A stretch of 64,000 nt of DNA, taken from NCBI GenBank assembly GCA_900546515.1, contig URDG01000006.1, positions 1 to 64,000 of the forward strand. Direction: 5' to 3'. Origin of the DNA: an uncultured Eubacteriales bacterium (GTDB lineage Bacteria > Bacillota > Clostridia > Oscillospirales > Oscillospiraceae). A model generated the notes under the pieces. That model saw only the letters and a program-made list of their open reading frames with translations, did no database searches and was not told the origin of the DNA. A program made the translations under genes and the position numbers. The stretch's first letter is position 1. Each line of letters opens with the position of its first letter. Shown in pieces: positions 22,508-32,379 of the stretch.

Positions 22508-24061
22508 TTAAATATATGGCTTAATCTTTCTGACGACGTCGAGGATGGTGCCGTCACGCGCTTCGAGCACGGCGACGACCTTGTCCTCCCACTCCAGATC
22601 GTCCGGCGTGCCGACGAGGGAGTATGCCTTTTCCTGAAGCGCCTTGATGCTGACGTGCTCGATGCCCGCATCGTCAAGGCACTTTATAAGATCGCCGCGC
22701 GCGGGGTTGACGGCGATGCCGTAGTCTGTGACGAGCACATCCACGCAGTCGCCGGGGGTGGTGACGGTGACGACATGCTCGCACACGGTCGCCATTCGGC
22801 CGCGGGTGAGCGGTGTGACAATGATGCAGCATTTGCTGCCCGCGGCGGTGTCGGGATGCCCGCCGGGCGCGCCGCGCAGCACGCCGTCGGACCCGGTGAG
22901 AACGTTGACGTTGAAATCCGTGTCAATCTCGAGCGCCGCGAGCACGACAAAGTCGAGCTTGTTGACGAACGCGCCCTTGTTGGCGGGGTTCGCGTACTGC
23001 GAGGCGCTCATCTCAAAATGACCGGGAGTCCGGTTGATGGAGTTGACGGCTTCGAGGTCAAAGTCCTGCACGTCGATGACCTTGCCGACCTTGCCCTTTT
23101 TAAGAAGATCGACCATTACGCTGCATATGCCGCCTATGGCCCAGCCCATCTTTATGCCGCGCTCATCCATGTATTTTTCAAGGAAGAGGTTCGCAGCGAG
23201 CGACGGACCGCCGACACCGGTCTGGAACGAGAAGCCGTCCTTGAAATACGGCGTGGCGGCGATGACTCTTGCGACGTTTTCAGCCATCATCAGGTCGCGC
23301 GGGTTCTGACTGATGCGCGCGGCGGCGGAGGCAATCTTCTTTGGGTCGCCTATCGAGTCGACAACGACGACGGCGTCGACATCTATCGCCTCGATGGAGG
23401 CGGGATAGTTGGGAAAATCCACGAGACAGTCGGTCACCACGACGACGTGGTCGGCGTACTTCGCGTCTGTCATGGCATAGCCGAGACTGCCGCAGTTGCT
23501 CTTGCCGCCGGTGCCGCGGCAGTTGCCGGCGCAGTCAGACGTCGGCGCGGCGACGAAAGCAATATCTATATGCACCTCGCCCGCCTCAATGGCGCGGGGC
23601 CTGCCGCCGTGGCTGCGGATGATCGCGGGCGTTTTCAGCTTGCCCGCGGAGACGACTTCGCCTATTCTGCCGCGTATGCCGGAGGTCTGCAGGCCCGTGA
23701 CCTTGCCGAGCTCAATGTATCCGGCGATCGGGTCGTGCGCTTCGCCGAGCGAGGAGGCGGCAATGGTGATGTCCTCCAGTCCAAGCTCTTCGATCGCGGC
23801 CTGCATGACCATGTTGGTGACGTAATCGCCGTTCCTGAGATGGTGGTGGAAAGAAAACGTCATCCCGTTTTTTGCACCGCACTGCCGGAGAGCTTCGGCA
23901 ATGGTAGCGACGAGCTTGCTCTCCTGCGGCTTTTCATAAATGCGCGTCCTCGGGGCGGCCTTCTGCATATACTTGCCGTCCATATAATACTTGCCCTGAT
24001 ATACCTCCTTGCCTTCGACAAGAAGCTCATCGGGTATATCGCGTCCGACAAAATTTTTCAT
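22508..24061 (-). CDS. citF: Citrate lyase alpha subunit
   Basis: The 517-residue protein is the citrate:acetyl-ACP transferase subunit of citrate lyase. Typical segments are FSFHHHLRNGDYVTNMVM near residue 85, SHGGRPRAIEAGEVHIDIAF near residue 165, and the C-terminal VTDYGIAVNPARGDL near residue 455. Length is as expected for CitF. Its ATG overlaps the citE stop (ATGA). Confidence 0.96.
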   Translation of the reverse strand: MKNFVGRDIPDELLVEGKEVYQGKYYMDGKYMQKAAPRTRIYEKPQESKLVATIAEALRQCGAKNGMTFSFHHHLRNGDYVTNMVMQAAIEELGLEDITIAASSLGEAHDPIAGYIELGKVTGLQTSGIRGRIGEVVSAGKLKTPAIIRSHGGRPRAIEAGEVHIDIAFVAAPTSDCAGNCRGTGGKSNCGSLGYAMTDAKYADHVVVVTDCLVDFPNYPASIEAIDVDAVVVVDSIGDPKKIASAAARISQNPRDLMMAENVARVIAATPYFKDGFSFQTGVGGPSLAANLFLEKYMDERGIKMGWAIGGICSVMVDLLKKGKVGKVIDVQDFDLEAVNSINRTPGHFEMSASQYANPANKGAFVNKLDFVVLAALEIDTDFNVNVLTGSDGVLRGAPGGHPDTAAGSKCCIIVTPLTRGRMATVCEHVVTVTTPGDCVDVLVTDYGIAVNPARGDLIKCLDDAGIEHVSIKALQEKAYSLVGTPDDLEWEDKVVAVLEARDGTILDVVRKIKPYI

Positions 24062-24972
24062 ACCAGATCTCCTTTGTACATACCGCAGGCGCGTGCGAGC
24101 CTGAGCGTGCGCTCCGCACCGGGAATAAATGCGATGTCTATCATTTTGCCGTCAACGGTGAACACGCCCACTCCCGCGTCGGACTGCTCGCGGTATGCGC
24201 GCACGATCTTTTCCGCCTGCGCGACCTCCTTCTCCGTGGGGGCGAATATCTCATGGACAAGGCGGATCTGCTTGGGATTTATGAGGCTTTTGCCGTCAAA
24301 GCCCATGGCCTTGTTCTGCAATACCTCTGCACGGAAGCCCTCTTCGTCGTCAAGATCGGTGAAAACGGTGTCAAAGCACTGTATACCCGCAGCGCGTGCG
24401 GCGAGCAGCATCTGCCCGCGCGCGGCGAGCATGTCCACGCCGTCCGGCTGGAACTTTGTCTGCATGCATTTGCGGAAGTCTCCGCCGGAGATCGCCACGC
24501 CGAACATACGCTCGGACGCAGAGCATATCTCGTAGGCGTTGAGTATGCCCTTGGGACTCTCGAGCGCCGCCATGAGCAGCGTCCTGCCAATCTCAACGCC
24601 GAATTCGCGCTCGGCAGCCTCGACCGCGTCTTCAACGGTCCTTATGTCCTGCGCGCTCTCACACTTCGCGATGCGTATTCCGTCTGCGCCGCCTGCAACG
24701 GAAACGCGGATGTCTTCACGCCAGTGCGGAGTGTCGAGCCCGTTTATGCGCACGATGACCTCCGTGTCGCCGTAGTCTATGGTTTTCAGCGCGTGGTAGA
24801 GCGAAAAGCGCGCGGCGTCCTTCTGGTTTTCGGCGACGGCGTCTTCAAGGTCGAGTATGATGGAGTCGCAGCCGTATATATAGGCGTCTTTTATAAGACC
24901 GGGCTTCTGGGCGTTCATGAACATCATTGTCCGGCGCAGGCGGAAGCGTTCTGGTCTGGGACGTGGTATCAT
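24058..24972 (-). CDS. citE: Citrate lyase beta subunit (citryl-ACP lyase)
   Basis: The 304-residue protein starts at ATG 24972, coupled to the citD stop (ATGA), with GGAGG inside citD; a longer upstream frame is not supported. CitE cleaves citryl-ACP to oxaloacetate and acetyl-ACP. It shows LRRTMMFMNAQKPG, the metal-site motif IILDLEDAVAENQKDAAR near residue 40, VRINGLDT, and LLMAALESPKGILNAYEI near residue 130, all characteristic of the HpcH/HpaI-like CitE fold. Confidence 0.96.
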   Translation of the reverse strand: MIPRPRPERFRLRRTMMFMNAQKPGLIKDAYIYGCDSIILDLEDAVAENQKDAARFSLYHALKTIDYGDTEVIVRINGLDTPHWREDIRVSVAGGADGIRIAKCESAQDIRTVEDAVEAAEREFGVEIGRTLLMAALESPKGILNAYEICSASERMFGVAISGGDFRKCMQTKFQPDGVDMLAARGQMLLAARAAGIQCFDTVFTDLDDEEGFRAEVLQNKAMGFDGKSLINPKQIRLVHEIFAPTEKEVAQAEKIVRAYREQSDAGVGVFTVDGKMIDIAFIPGAERTLRLARACGMYKGDLV

Positions 24973-25271
24973 TTCACGGCACCTCCCCACGGGACGTTTT
25001 CCGCCGCGGCGCCGCAGCTGCGGAATACCGCGCACTCCACGCGGGCTTTTATCGTGCAGTCGAGCGCGCCCTTATCTATGACGGTAACGACAGCGTTTTC
25101 CACTCCGAGATCTGCAAGCGTGGCCTTCACGGTCTCCTTTATCTGGCGGCCATACTGATTCATGACACTGCTTTTGAGCACCAGCTCTATGCCGTTCGTG
25201 CCGGGCTCGACCGTTACCTGCGCGTCGCTGGATTCCAGTGTGCCCGCCATCGCGGGCTTTTGAATTATCAT
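24969..25271 (-). CDS. citD: Citrate lyase acyl carrier protein (gamma subunit)
   Basis: The 100-residue protein carries the phosphoribosyl-dephospho-CoA attachment motif AGTLESSDAQV near residues 9-19, with the modified serine in ESSD. Length and the central GVENAVVTVIDKGALDCTI also fit CitD. It is the first gene of citD-citE-citF-citC-citXG, with a strong AAGGAGG box. Citrate uptake and oxaloacetate decarboxylase genes are not in the window. Confidence 0.95.
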   Translation of the reverse strand: MIIQKPAMAGTLESSDAQVTVEPGTNGIELVLKSSVMNQYGRQIKETVKATLADLGVENAVVTVIDKGALDCTIKARVECAVFRSCGAAAENVPWGGAVK

Positions 25272-25453
25272 TATCCGTCCTCCTTATCTTAATAATCGCT
25301 ATGCTTTTTCGTAAGAAAATTTATACTATAGTCCAGGCTGCGGACTACCGGCATAATAACACACACTGTGTCTGCGTGGCAATATCAAAAACCGCCGAAC
25401 GGCCAAATTTAACGCGCGCAATACGGGCCGGCTCATAGCATAGCAGCCGATAG

Positions 25454-25482
25454 AAAACGTCCCGGCTGGATAAGCCGGGACG
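25454..25482 (-). terminator. typA terminator
   Basis: The stem CGTCCCGGCT/AGCCGGGACG is followed on the minus strand by TTTTC. The remaining gap to citD (25272-25453) holds the cit promoter region; I see no clear -35/-10 pair in it. Confidence 0.8.
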
Positions 25483-25492
25483 CCGTTATATT

Positions 25493-27313
<1,821 letters not shown>

Positions 27314-27454
27314 TTTGAATTCGCTCCCTTATCAACGGAACTGCCCGTCGTTTATCAAAAGTCTGGCAGCTCCAAAAAGATTATGTCCTTATTTTTCAAC
27401 ACAAAACTGGATTTTAGCACCTGCGGGCCAAAATTGCAACAGAAAGCACGCAGT

Positions 27455-28594
27455 TTATCTCATTTTTTTTGCAAAAATCTTCTCGGCGTACTCTATAACG
27501 GAGAATTCCGGGACGAAACCGGGCAATTTTGCACCGAGAACGGGCATGAGCCGCCGCAGCCGCGCACATTCGGCCAGCACGGCCCCGCCGCAGACCGGCC
27601 GCGGCGCTGTTCCGGCGGCGCGGGTGAAATTCGTGCCGAGGATCTCTGCGAGCCTGTCGCCGCGCAGCCCGAGCCCGCGCATCGTGAACGTGGGACGGCC
27701 GATGAGAAAATGCCCGTCGGAGGCGATCTCCGTTTCGCCGTCGAGCGTGAGAAATTCCCGCACGATCTCCGGACGGCGCAGGTTCTCCGCCTCGTCGAAC
27801 TCCTTGTGCTCGCCCATCAGGATGCAGCGCCCGCCGATGTCGGTGCCGTAGAGGATGCGGTCGTGGAAGCGGTCGAAAAACGCCCGGGACGCATCGGGGG
27901 CGGCAGAGAAGTTTTCATACATCTCGATGCCGGGCGTGAGGTCGACGCAGACGCCGCTGAAGCGCTCAAGTATCCCGGCGAGCCGGTCCAGCTGTGCCGA
28001 CATGAAAAAGAAGTGCGCGAAGATGAGCTTCAGCCGCGGATGCCGGGCCAGAACGCTGAGCACCTGTGCGTACTGCGCCTCGTTGTTGACATAGCTGCCG
28101 TCATACAGCCAGCCCTGTGCGACGGCGAAGGCCGGGGCATGCTCGCGGTCCCAGAAATTCTCCGGGTCGTTTACGTGCCACATAAACGGTATGCCGGCCT
28201 CCTCGGCCCACGCCCAGAACGGCTCCCAGCAGGGTGCGTCAAAGTCCGGTATGGGGTACATTTTCCGCATCTGCGGCTTCCCCTCGAGCATCTTGATGCC
28301 GTCGCAGCCCATCTCGAGCAGTCTGCGCCCGTATGCGGCCATATGCTCGCCGAGCGTTTCAGGGTGGAGGTAATATTCGCTCATATCAAGCCCGCCGAAC
28401 ACGTAGAAGCGGCCGGGGAAGAGCTCTTTAAGCGCCAGCGCCTGCGGCGTGAGCGATATGCAGCGGCTGTGCGCAACCGTGTTTACACAGGCGGCGTCCG
28501 TGCCGGTACGGGCGAGAAAGGCTGCAAAATATTCAGGGTCGAACTGCTGCGCATTGTGAGTGTGCGCATCGATGATCTTTATGCCGTTGTACAT
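27455..28594 (-). CDS. Amidohydrolase_2 family metal-dependent hydrolase
   Basis: The 379-residue protein starts at ATG 28594 after AAAGGAG. It has the TIM-barrel amidohydrolase hallmarks: IIDAHTHN at residues 7-14, a metal-ligand histidine in MWHVNDPE near residue 145, LIFAHFFFM near residue 200, and YGTDIGG near residue 260. Substrates of this superfamily branch range from decarboxylation to hydrolysis and cannot be told here. The upstream in-frame codons to 28642 lie inside the promoter and are not used. Confidence 0.85.
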   Translation of the reverse strand: MYNGIKIIDAHTHNAQQFDPEYFAAFLARTGTDAACVNTVAHSRCISLTPQALALKELFPGRFYVFGGLDMSEYYLHPETLGEHMAAYGRRLLEMGCDGIKMLEGKPQMRKMYPIPDFDAPCWEPFWAWAEEAGIPFMWHVNDPENFWDREHAPAFAVAQGWLYDGSYVNNEAQYAQVLSVLARHPRLKLIFAHFFFMSAQLDRLAGILERFSGVCVDLTPGIEMYENFSAAPDASRAFFDRFHDRILYGTDIGGRCILMGEHKEFDEAENLRRPEIVREFLTLDGETEIASDGHFLIGRPTFTMRGLGLRGDRLAEILGTNFTRAAGTAPRPVCGGAVLAECARLRRLMPVLGAKLPGFVPEFSVIEYAEKIFAKKMR

Positions 28595-28632
28595 GGCCGC
28601 CGCTCCTTTGAGTTGAAATATGATGCGGCATA

Positions 28633-28661
28633 ATAATACCACGGTTGAAAAGAGTCTGCAA
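28633..28661 (-). promoter_or_regulatory. Promoter of the amidohydrolase gene
   Basis: TTGCAG and TATTAT are separated by 17 bases on the minus strand. It overlaps the plus-strand promoter of the HD gene (28645-28673), and each -35 box lies within the other's spacer. Confidence 0.75.
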
Positions 28662-28673
28662 TCGTGGTATTAT
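28645..28673 (+). promoter_or_regulatory. Promoter of the HD nucleotidase gene
   Basis: TTGAAA and TATTAT are separated by 17 bases on the plus strand. The outer parts of both promoters form a 9-bp inverted repeat AATACCACG/CGTGGTATT. Confidence 0.75.
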
Positions 28674-28707
28674 CCATATGATATTTATTGAAAGAAAAGA
28701 GAGAATC

Positions 28708-29301
28708 ATGCCCGATAACTTTTTTGCCTATATCTCGCGTATGCGCTATATCGGCCGCTGGAGCCTGATGCGCAACGCCATGCCGGAGAACATACAGGAG
28801 CACAGCCACATGTGCGCCGTCATTGCCCACGCGCTGGCGGTCATCCGCCGCGACGTATACGGCGTTCCATGTGACCCGAACGAGTGCGCCGCAGTCGCGC
28901 TGTATCACGACTGCTCGGAGATACTGACGGGCGACCTGCCCACGCCGATAAAATACCATAACGAGCATATACGCGACGCATACAAGCAGGTGGAGGACGT
29001 CGCATGCACAAAGCTGCTGGACACGCTGCCGGATGAGCTGCGCGGCGCGTTTGAGCCGCTTTTGACAGGCGAGACGCAGGAGCGCGTGCACGACATAGTA
29101 AAGGCTGCCGACAAGCTCTCGGCGTATATAAAATGCATCGAGGAGCGCCGCGCGGGGAACGACGAGTTCAGCGCGGCGGAGAAGCAGACGCGCAGGCAGC
29201 TTGAGGCAAGCCCGTTGCCTGAGGTGAAATATTTCCTTGAGCATTTCATCCCGGCTTTTGAGCTGACGCTGGATGAACTCGGAACGATAGAGGAGCGATA
29301 A
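28708..29301 (+). CDS. HD-domain 5'-nucleotidase (YfbR type)
   Basis: The 197-residue protein has the YfbR layout: RWSLMRNAMPENIQEHSHMCAVIAHAL reduced to its key residues R18, E30, H31 and H33, then LYHDCSEILTGDLPTPIKY near residues 66-84 (the HD pair), and KAADKLSAYIKC near residue 134. YfbR removes phosphate from deoxyribonucleoside 5'-monophosphates. The start at 28708 is chosen because in-frame ATGs upstream (28645, 28678) lie in or at the promoter. The ribosome binding site is weak (GAGAG). Confidence 0.9.
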   Translation: MPDNFFAYISRMRYIGRWSLMRNAMPENIQEHSHMCAVIAHALAVIRRDVYGVPCDPNECAAVALYHDCSEILTGDLPTPIKYHNEHIRDAYKQVEDVACTKLLDTLPDELRGAFEPLLTGETQERVHDIVKAADKLSAYIKCIEERRAGNDEFSAAEKQTRRQLEASPLPEVKYFLEHFIPAFELTLDELGTIEER

Positions 29302-29303
29302 GA

Positions 29304-29525
29304 ATGGAAAAGACAAAGCTTGACCGTATAAACGAGCTGGCGGCTATCGCAAAGCTGCGCGAGCTGACCGAGGAGGAGACCGCAGAGCGCGCAGTGCTGC
29401 GCAGGGAATATATCGAGGAGTGGCGGCGCGGCACGATAGAGCTGCTGGATAACACCTATATTGTGACCCCGGACGGCAAAAAGCACAAGCTTCAGAAGAA
29501 GGTCGTGGATTTTCCAAAGAAGTAA
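29304..29525 (+). CDS. DUF896 (YnzC-like) small protein
   Basis: The 73-residue protein has the DUF896 helical hairpin: RINELAAIAKLRELTEEETAE then LRREYIEEWRRG. The C-terminal 25 residues form a short extra tail (VTPDGKKHKLQKKVVDF). The family includes the SOS-linked YneB-operon protein YnzC of Bacillus; its function is unknown. It follows the HD gene by two bases, so the two are co-transcribed. Confidence 0.85.
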   Translation: MEKTKLDRINELAAIAKLRELTEEETAERAVLRREYIEEWRRGTIELLDNTYIVTPDGKKHKLQKKVVDFPKK

Positions 29526-29540
29526 TACCCCGGACGGCTA

Positions 29541-29569
29541 TTGACAAAATTCCCTCTGCCGCGTATTAT
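29541..29569 (+). promoter_or_regulatory. cysE promoter
   Basis: TTGACA and TATTAT are separated by 17 bases. The predicted start near 29576 gives a leader of about 200 nt before cysE. Confidence 0.88.
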
Positions 29570-29621
29570 GCAGGTAGAGGGTAAACCTTTAATTTGTATA
29601 GGAATTGATGAGGTGGCAGTG

Positions 29622-29687
29622 ATGATGAAGTGTGCAGCGTGTTGTTGTATCTGTTGCGGACGATGTCGCTGTCGCTGTTGTGAGTGA
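29622..29687 (+). CDS. Cysteine-rich leader peptide of the cysE attenuator
   Basis: A 22-codon frame (ATG ATG AAG TGT, then alternating Cys, Ala, Arg and Gly codons, ending GAG TGA) encodes 21 residues, ten of them cysteine (nine TGT, one TGC). It has an AGGTGG box at a normal distance. It lies between a consensus promoter and an intrinsic terminator in front of serine acetyltransferase, the first step of cysteine synthesis. Codons 16-18 (CGC TGT CGC, 29667-29675) can pair over nine positions, including two G-U pairs, with 29719-29727, the 5' arm of the terminator. Shortage of Cys-tRNA should stall the ribosome and favour that antiterminator. The frame can also start at the second ATG (29625). 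Confidence 0.88.
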   Translation: MMKCAACCCICCGRCRCRCCE

Positions 29688-29721
29688 GAGCCTGTGAGCG
29701 CTCTTGCCTTGTTATGCTGCG

Positions 29722-29746
29722 GCGGCGTGATGCGCCGCGTTTTTTT
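29722..29746 (+). terminator. Attenuator terminator before cysE
   Basis: The stem GCGGCG-TGATG-CGCCGC is followed by seven T residues and sits 28 bases before the cysE start codon. Its 5' arm is shared with the alternative pairing to the leader-peptide codons. Confidence 0.88.
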
Positions 29747-29773
29747 ATGTTTGAAAATGGGAGTTTTTATATA

Positions 29774-30406
29774 ATGTTTAAGGATCTGAAAGAAACGATA
29801 CAGGCCTATATGGCGCGTGATCCCGCGGCGCGAAGTCCGCTGGAGGTCTATTTCCTCTATCCCGGCCTCAAGGCCACGCGCAGTCACCGCCGCGCCCACT
29901 GGTTTTACGAGCACAACATGAAGTTTATCGCCCGCATGATCTCTCAGGCCAGCCGTCACCGTACGGGCATAGAGATCCACCCCGGCGCGAAGATAGGCAA
30001 GCGCCTTGTCATCGACCACGGTATGGGCATCGTCATCGGAGAGACGGCGGAGATAGGGGACGACTGCCTGCTGTACCACGGCGTCACGCTCGGCGGTACC
30101 GGCAAGGACACCGGTAAGCGCCACCCGACGATAGGAAACAATGTGCTCATCGGCACGGGAGCCAAGGTGCTGGGGCCGTTCAAGGTCGGCGACAACAGCC
30201 GCATTGCGGCAAATTCCGTGGTGCTCAGCGAGGTCCCGCCGGACAGCACGGCGGTCGGCATCCCGGCAAGGGTCGTGCGCATAGCCGGACAGAAGGTGGA
30301 TTATGCGACCGAGGTCGATCAGATCAGTGTCCGCGACCCGATGACCGACGAGCTCGACTGTCTGCGCCGCCGCATAGAGGCGCTGGAAAAAAAGAGCGGG
30401 GAATGA
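29774..30406 (+). CDS. cysE: Serine O-acetyltransferase
   Basis: The 210-residue protein makes O-acetylserine from serine and acetyl-CoA, the entry to cysteine synthesis. It has the short-form N-terminal helical region and the left-handed beta-helix with IEIHPGAKIGKRLVIDHGMG near residues 68-87, LYHGVTLGG and KRHPTIGNNVLIGTGAKVLG near residues 118-137. A C-terminal extension replaces the E. coli-type tail. The start is MFKDLKET with a GGGAG box. In-frame upstream codons to 29684 cross the terminator and are not used. Expression is predicted to be set by the leader-peptide attenuator. Confidence 0.96.
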   Translation: MFKDLKETIQAYMARDPAARSPLEVYFLYPGLKATRSHRRAHWFYEHNMKFIARMISQASRHRTGIEIHPGAKIGKRLVIDHGMGIVIGETAEIGDDCLLYHGVTLGGTGKDTGKRHPTIGNNVLIGTGAKVLGPFKVGDNSRIAANSVVLSEVPPDSTAVGIPARVVRIAGQKVDYATEVDQISVRDPMTDELDCLRRRIEALEKKSGE

Positions 30407-30408
30407 AA

Positions 30409-31104
30409 ATAGTGATTTTCTGCTGCCCTTTGGTATGGTATAATTCTGCGCGTCATCGCCGGAGCTGCCGATCTGTTATAGTTCCCTGATAGTTCTTGGT
30501 ATGGTATAATCTCGCTCGCGTCGACGATGCCGTCGCGCGCGTTATAGTTCCCTGATAGTTCTTGGTATGGTATAATAATTACCACACAATATCAAAAAAG
30601 TCTATGGTTATAGTTCCCTGATAGTTCTTGGTATGGTATAATCAGAGGAACGTCTTTTCGACACAAAGAATGGTTATAGTTCCCTGATAGTTCTTGGTAT
30701 GGTATAATCAGCGCCGTAGCCGTATGACGCGGCGAGGAGTTATAGTTCCCTGATAGTTCTTGGTATGGTATAATGTGGTTGTCCACACAGAAAACCACGT
30801 TGTTGTTATAGTTCCCTGATAGTTCTTGGTATGGTATAATAGGCAACGACGTTATAAACGGCATTATCAAGTTATAGTTCCCTGATAGTTCTTGGTATGG
30901 TATAATAACATCGCCGACTACACCCAGATTTACGTTGTTATAGTTCCCTGATAGTTCTTGGTATGGTATAATAGTTTTGCCCCAGACTTCAACGTCCCAC
31001 GCGTTATAGTTCCCTGATAGTTCTTGGTATGGTATAATAGCCCTCGGAAAGCAGTTGAGCTACTTCTGGTTATAGTTCCCTGATAGTTCTTGGTATGGTA
31101 TAAT
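30409..31104 (+). CRISPR. Type II-C CRISPR array, 11 repeats and 10 spacers
   Basis: Ten identical 36-bp repeats (beginning GTTATAGTTCCCTGATAG and ending TTGGTATGGTATAAT) and one degenerate repeat (30409-30444) alternate with ten 30-bp spacers. Repeats start at 30475, 30541, 30607, 30673, 30739, 30805, 30871, 30937, 31003 and 31069. The degenerate first repeat keeps only the last 15 bases, that is, the TGGTATAAT part. The repeat 3' end is an extended -10 box, so each repeat can start a crRNA within the next spacer, as known for Neisseria type II-C. The complementary anti-repeat is at 35773-35809 on the minus strand, so crRNA is read on the plus strand. The degenerate end marks the oldest spacer, so additions probably occur at the cas-proximal side. 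Confidence 0.98.
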
Positions 31105-31114
31105 AGACTATCAG

Positions 31115-31156
31115 ACAAAACCTGTCCCTACAATGGTTAGGGCAGGTTTTGTTTTT
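31115..31156. terminator. Terminator between CRISPR array and cas2
   Basis: The stem ACAAAACCTG/CAGGTTTTGT with inner CCCTA/TAGGG is followed by a T-run on the plus strand and has A/T-rich ends on both sides. It would end array transcripts and the opposing cas operon. Confidence 0.8.
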
Positions 31157-31163
31157 AAAAATT

Positions 31164-31484
31164 TCAGAAAATTGAGAGCTGTTCACATTGAAAACTGTCG
31201 TCAGCCTGCGTGAGATTTCCGAGCAGAATATCAATGGACTCATATTGCTTTTCGGTTATCACAAGCATCCGTATTGATCCGTTGTCTGGCAGATTGTCCT
31301 TTATCCGCATCCGGTGCTTTTCAACGGCATCGGCTCCGTTGCAGACACGGGCGTATACCGAATACTGTATCATGTGATAGCCGTCTGTCAGGAGAAAATT
31401 CCGGAAGCGTGTGGCTTCACGCCGCTGTCGTTTTGTCTGCACCGGCAGATCAAAAAACACCATTATTCTCATAAATTTATTCAT
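31164..31484 (-). CDS. cas2: CRISPR-associated endoribonuclease/integration protein Cas2
   Basis: The 106-residue protein has the Cas2 ferredoxin-like fold start MRIMVFFDLPVQTK with the conserved Asp, then RNFLLTDGYHMIQYSVYARVC and IRMLVITEKQYESI. Together with Cas1 it integrates new spacers. It is the last cas gene and overlaps cas1 by 8 bases. No csn2 or cas4 is present, which places the locus in subtype II-C. Confidence 0.96.
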   Translation of the reverse strand: MNKFMRIMVFFDLPVQTKRQRREATRFRNFLLTDGYHMIQYSVYARVCNGADAVEKHRMRIKDNLPDNGSIRMLVITEKQYESIDILLGNLTQADDSFQCEQLSIF

Positions 31485-32376
31485 AGCTGTGCTGCTTCAG
31501 TTCAAGAAGCTCCGGAAGAATGAGCTTTGCTTCTCCGGTTGTGAATGAACGCTGTAGACTGTGTACTGTGCGCTCCATTGCATAGGCGACGGAGTGCCGT
31601 TGACCGCCGGAACGGACATCGAGATTCAGACAGTTAAAAAGAAGCCTCTTTTTATCCGGTGTGAGATCGTCAGCTTCATCGATCATTGAAAAAACCATGA
31701 GATCAATGACCGGCCGGAACGGTTCCATCATATCATCGGCAAGATTAAAGCTGTTGAGTTCGCTTTTATGATGCAGCCCATAGGCGGGGAGAAAACCGTA
31801 TACTGCAAGATAGCGTGCCATACAGCCACGGAGTATGGCATAACCATAATTGAGGGCGGAATTTATACCGGTCACCAGACTGCGGGTAAAACCGCGACCG
31901 AAGAGAGCGGGAAAGTATCGGGCAGCCGCGGCAGCCTCAACATTTCCGGTGTCGCCCGAACGAACGGTGTCTGCCATTGCAGAAAGCCCTTTTGCTTCAT
32001 CTGTTTTTCCGCATATTCTCAAACATTCAGATTGATTATTTATCTTTGCAGTAACAACGCGCTGCCACATCCGTTTCTTGAGTACTTCTCCGGAGTTCAG
32101 CTGACTTTCAAGAATCGGCAGCTGGCGGCTGTGCTGGCAGTATGAATTAAGCACGGCACATGGCATGTGCTTTTCGTCGCATATAAAAACCGCGCAGCCG
32201 CGCTGCCCCAAAAGGGACAGTGCGGCTGTTGTTATTGTAGATTGGCGGCTCTCTATGAGAATGGAGGAAATGTCCTCGGGAGAAAGCGAATGGTCGCTGC
32301 CGGTGCTTATTACAAGCTGTTCGTTTTTGACAGAGATGCGGGCGGGGTTTTCGATAATAATATTTCTGAAAGCCAT
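31477..32376 (-). CDS. cas1: CRISPR-associated integrase Cas1
   Basis: The 299-residue protein fits type II Cas1: N-terminal EDISSILIESRQSTITTAAL, the metal-binding Glu in SALNYGYAILRG near residue 160, and the distal His and Asp residues in YGLHHKSELNSFNLADDMMEPFRP (the His near residue 205, the later Glu and Asp near residue 220). It inserts prespacers at the array. It lies 3 bases after cas9. Confidence 0.96.
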   Translation of the reverse strand: MAFRNIIIENPARISVKNEQLVISTGSDHSLSPEDISSILIESRQSTITTAALSLLGQRGCAVFICDEKHMPCAVLNSYCQHSRQLPILESQLNSGEVLKKRMWQRVVTAKINNQSECLRICGKTDEAKGLSAMADTVRSGDTGNVEAAAAARYFPALFGRGFTRSLVTGINSALNYGYAILRGCMARYLAVYGFLPAYGLHHKSELNSFNLADDMMEPFRPVIDLMVFSMIDEADDLTPDKKRLLFNCLNLDVRSGGQRHSVAYAMERTVHSLQRSFTTGEAKLILPELLELKQHSYE

Positions 32377-32379
32377 AAT

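Noticed and set aside
21764..24535. 923-codon plus-strand frame across citC, citF and citE
   Set aside because: It is antisense to the citrate lyase genes, which are unmistakable.
29688..29773. T-box or SAM riboswitch before cysE
   Set aside because: No T-box sequence or riboswitch core is present. The Cys-rich peptide and terminator explain the region.
30592..31118. Minus-strand frames with repeated IIPYQELSGNYN or LLYHTKNYQGTIT
   Set aside because: They are translations of the CRISPR repeats, not proteins.
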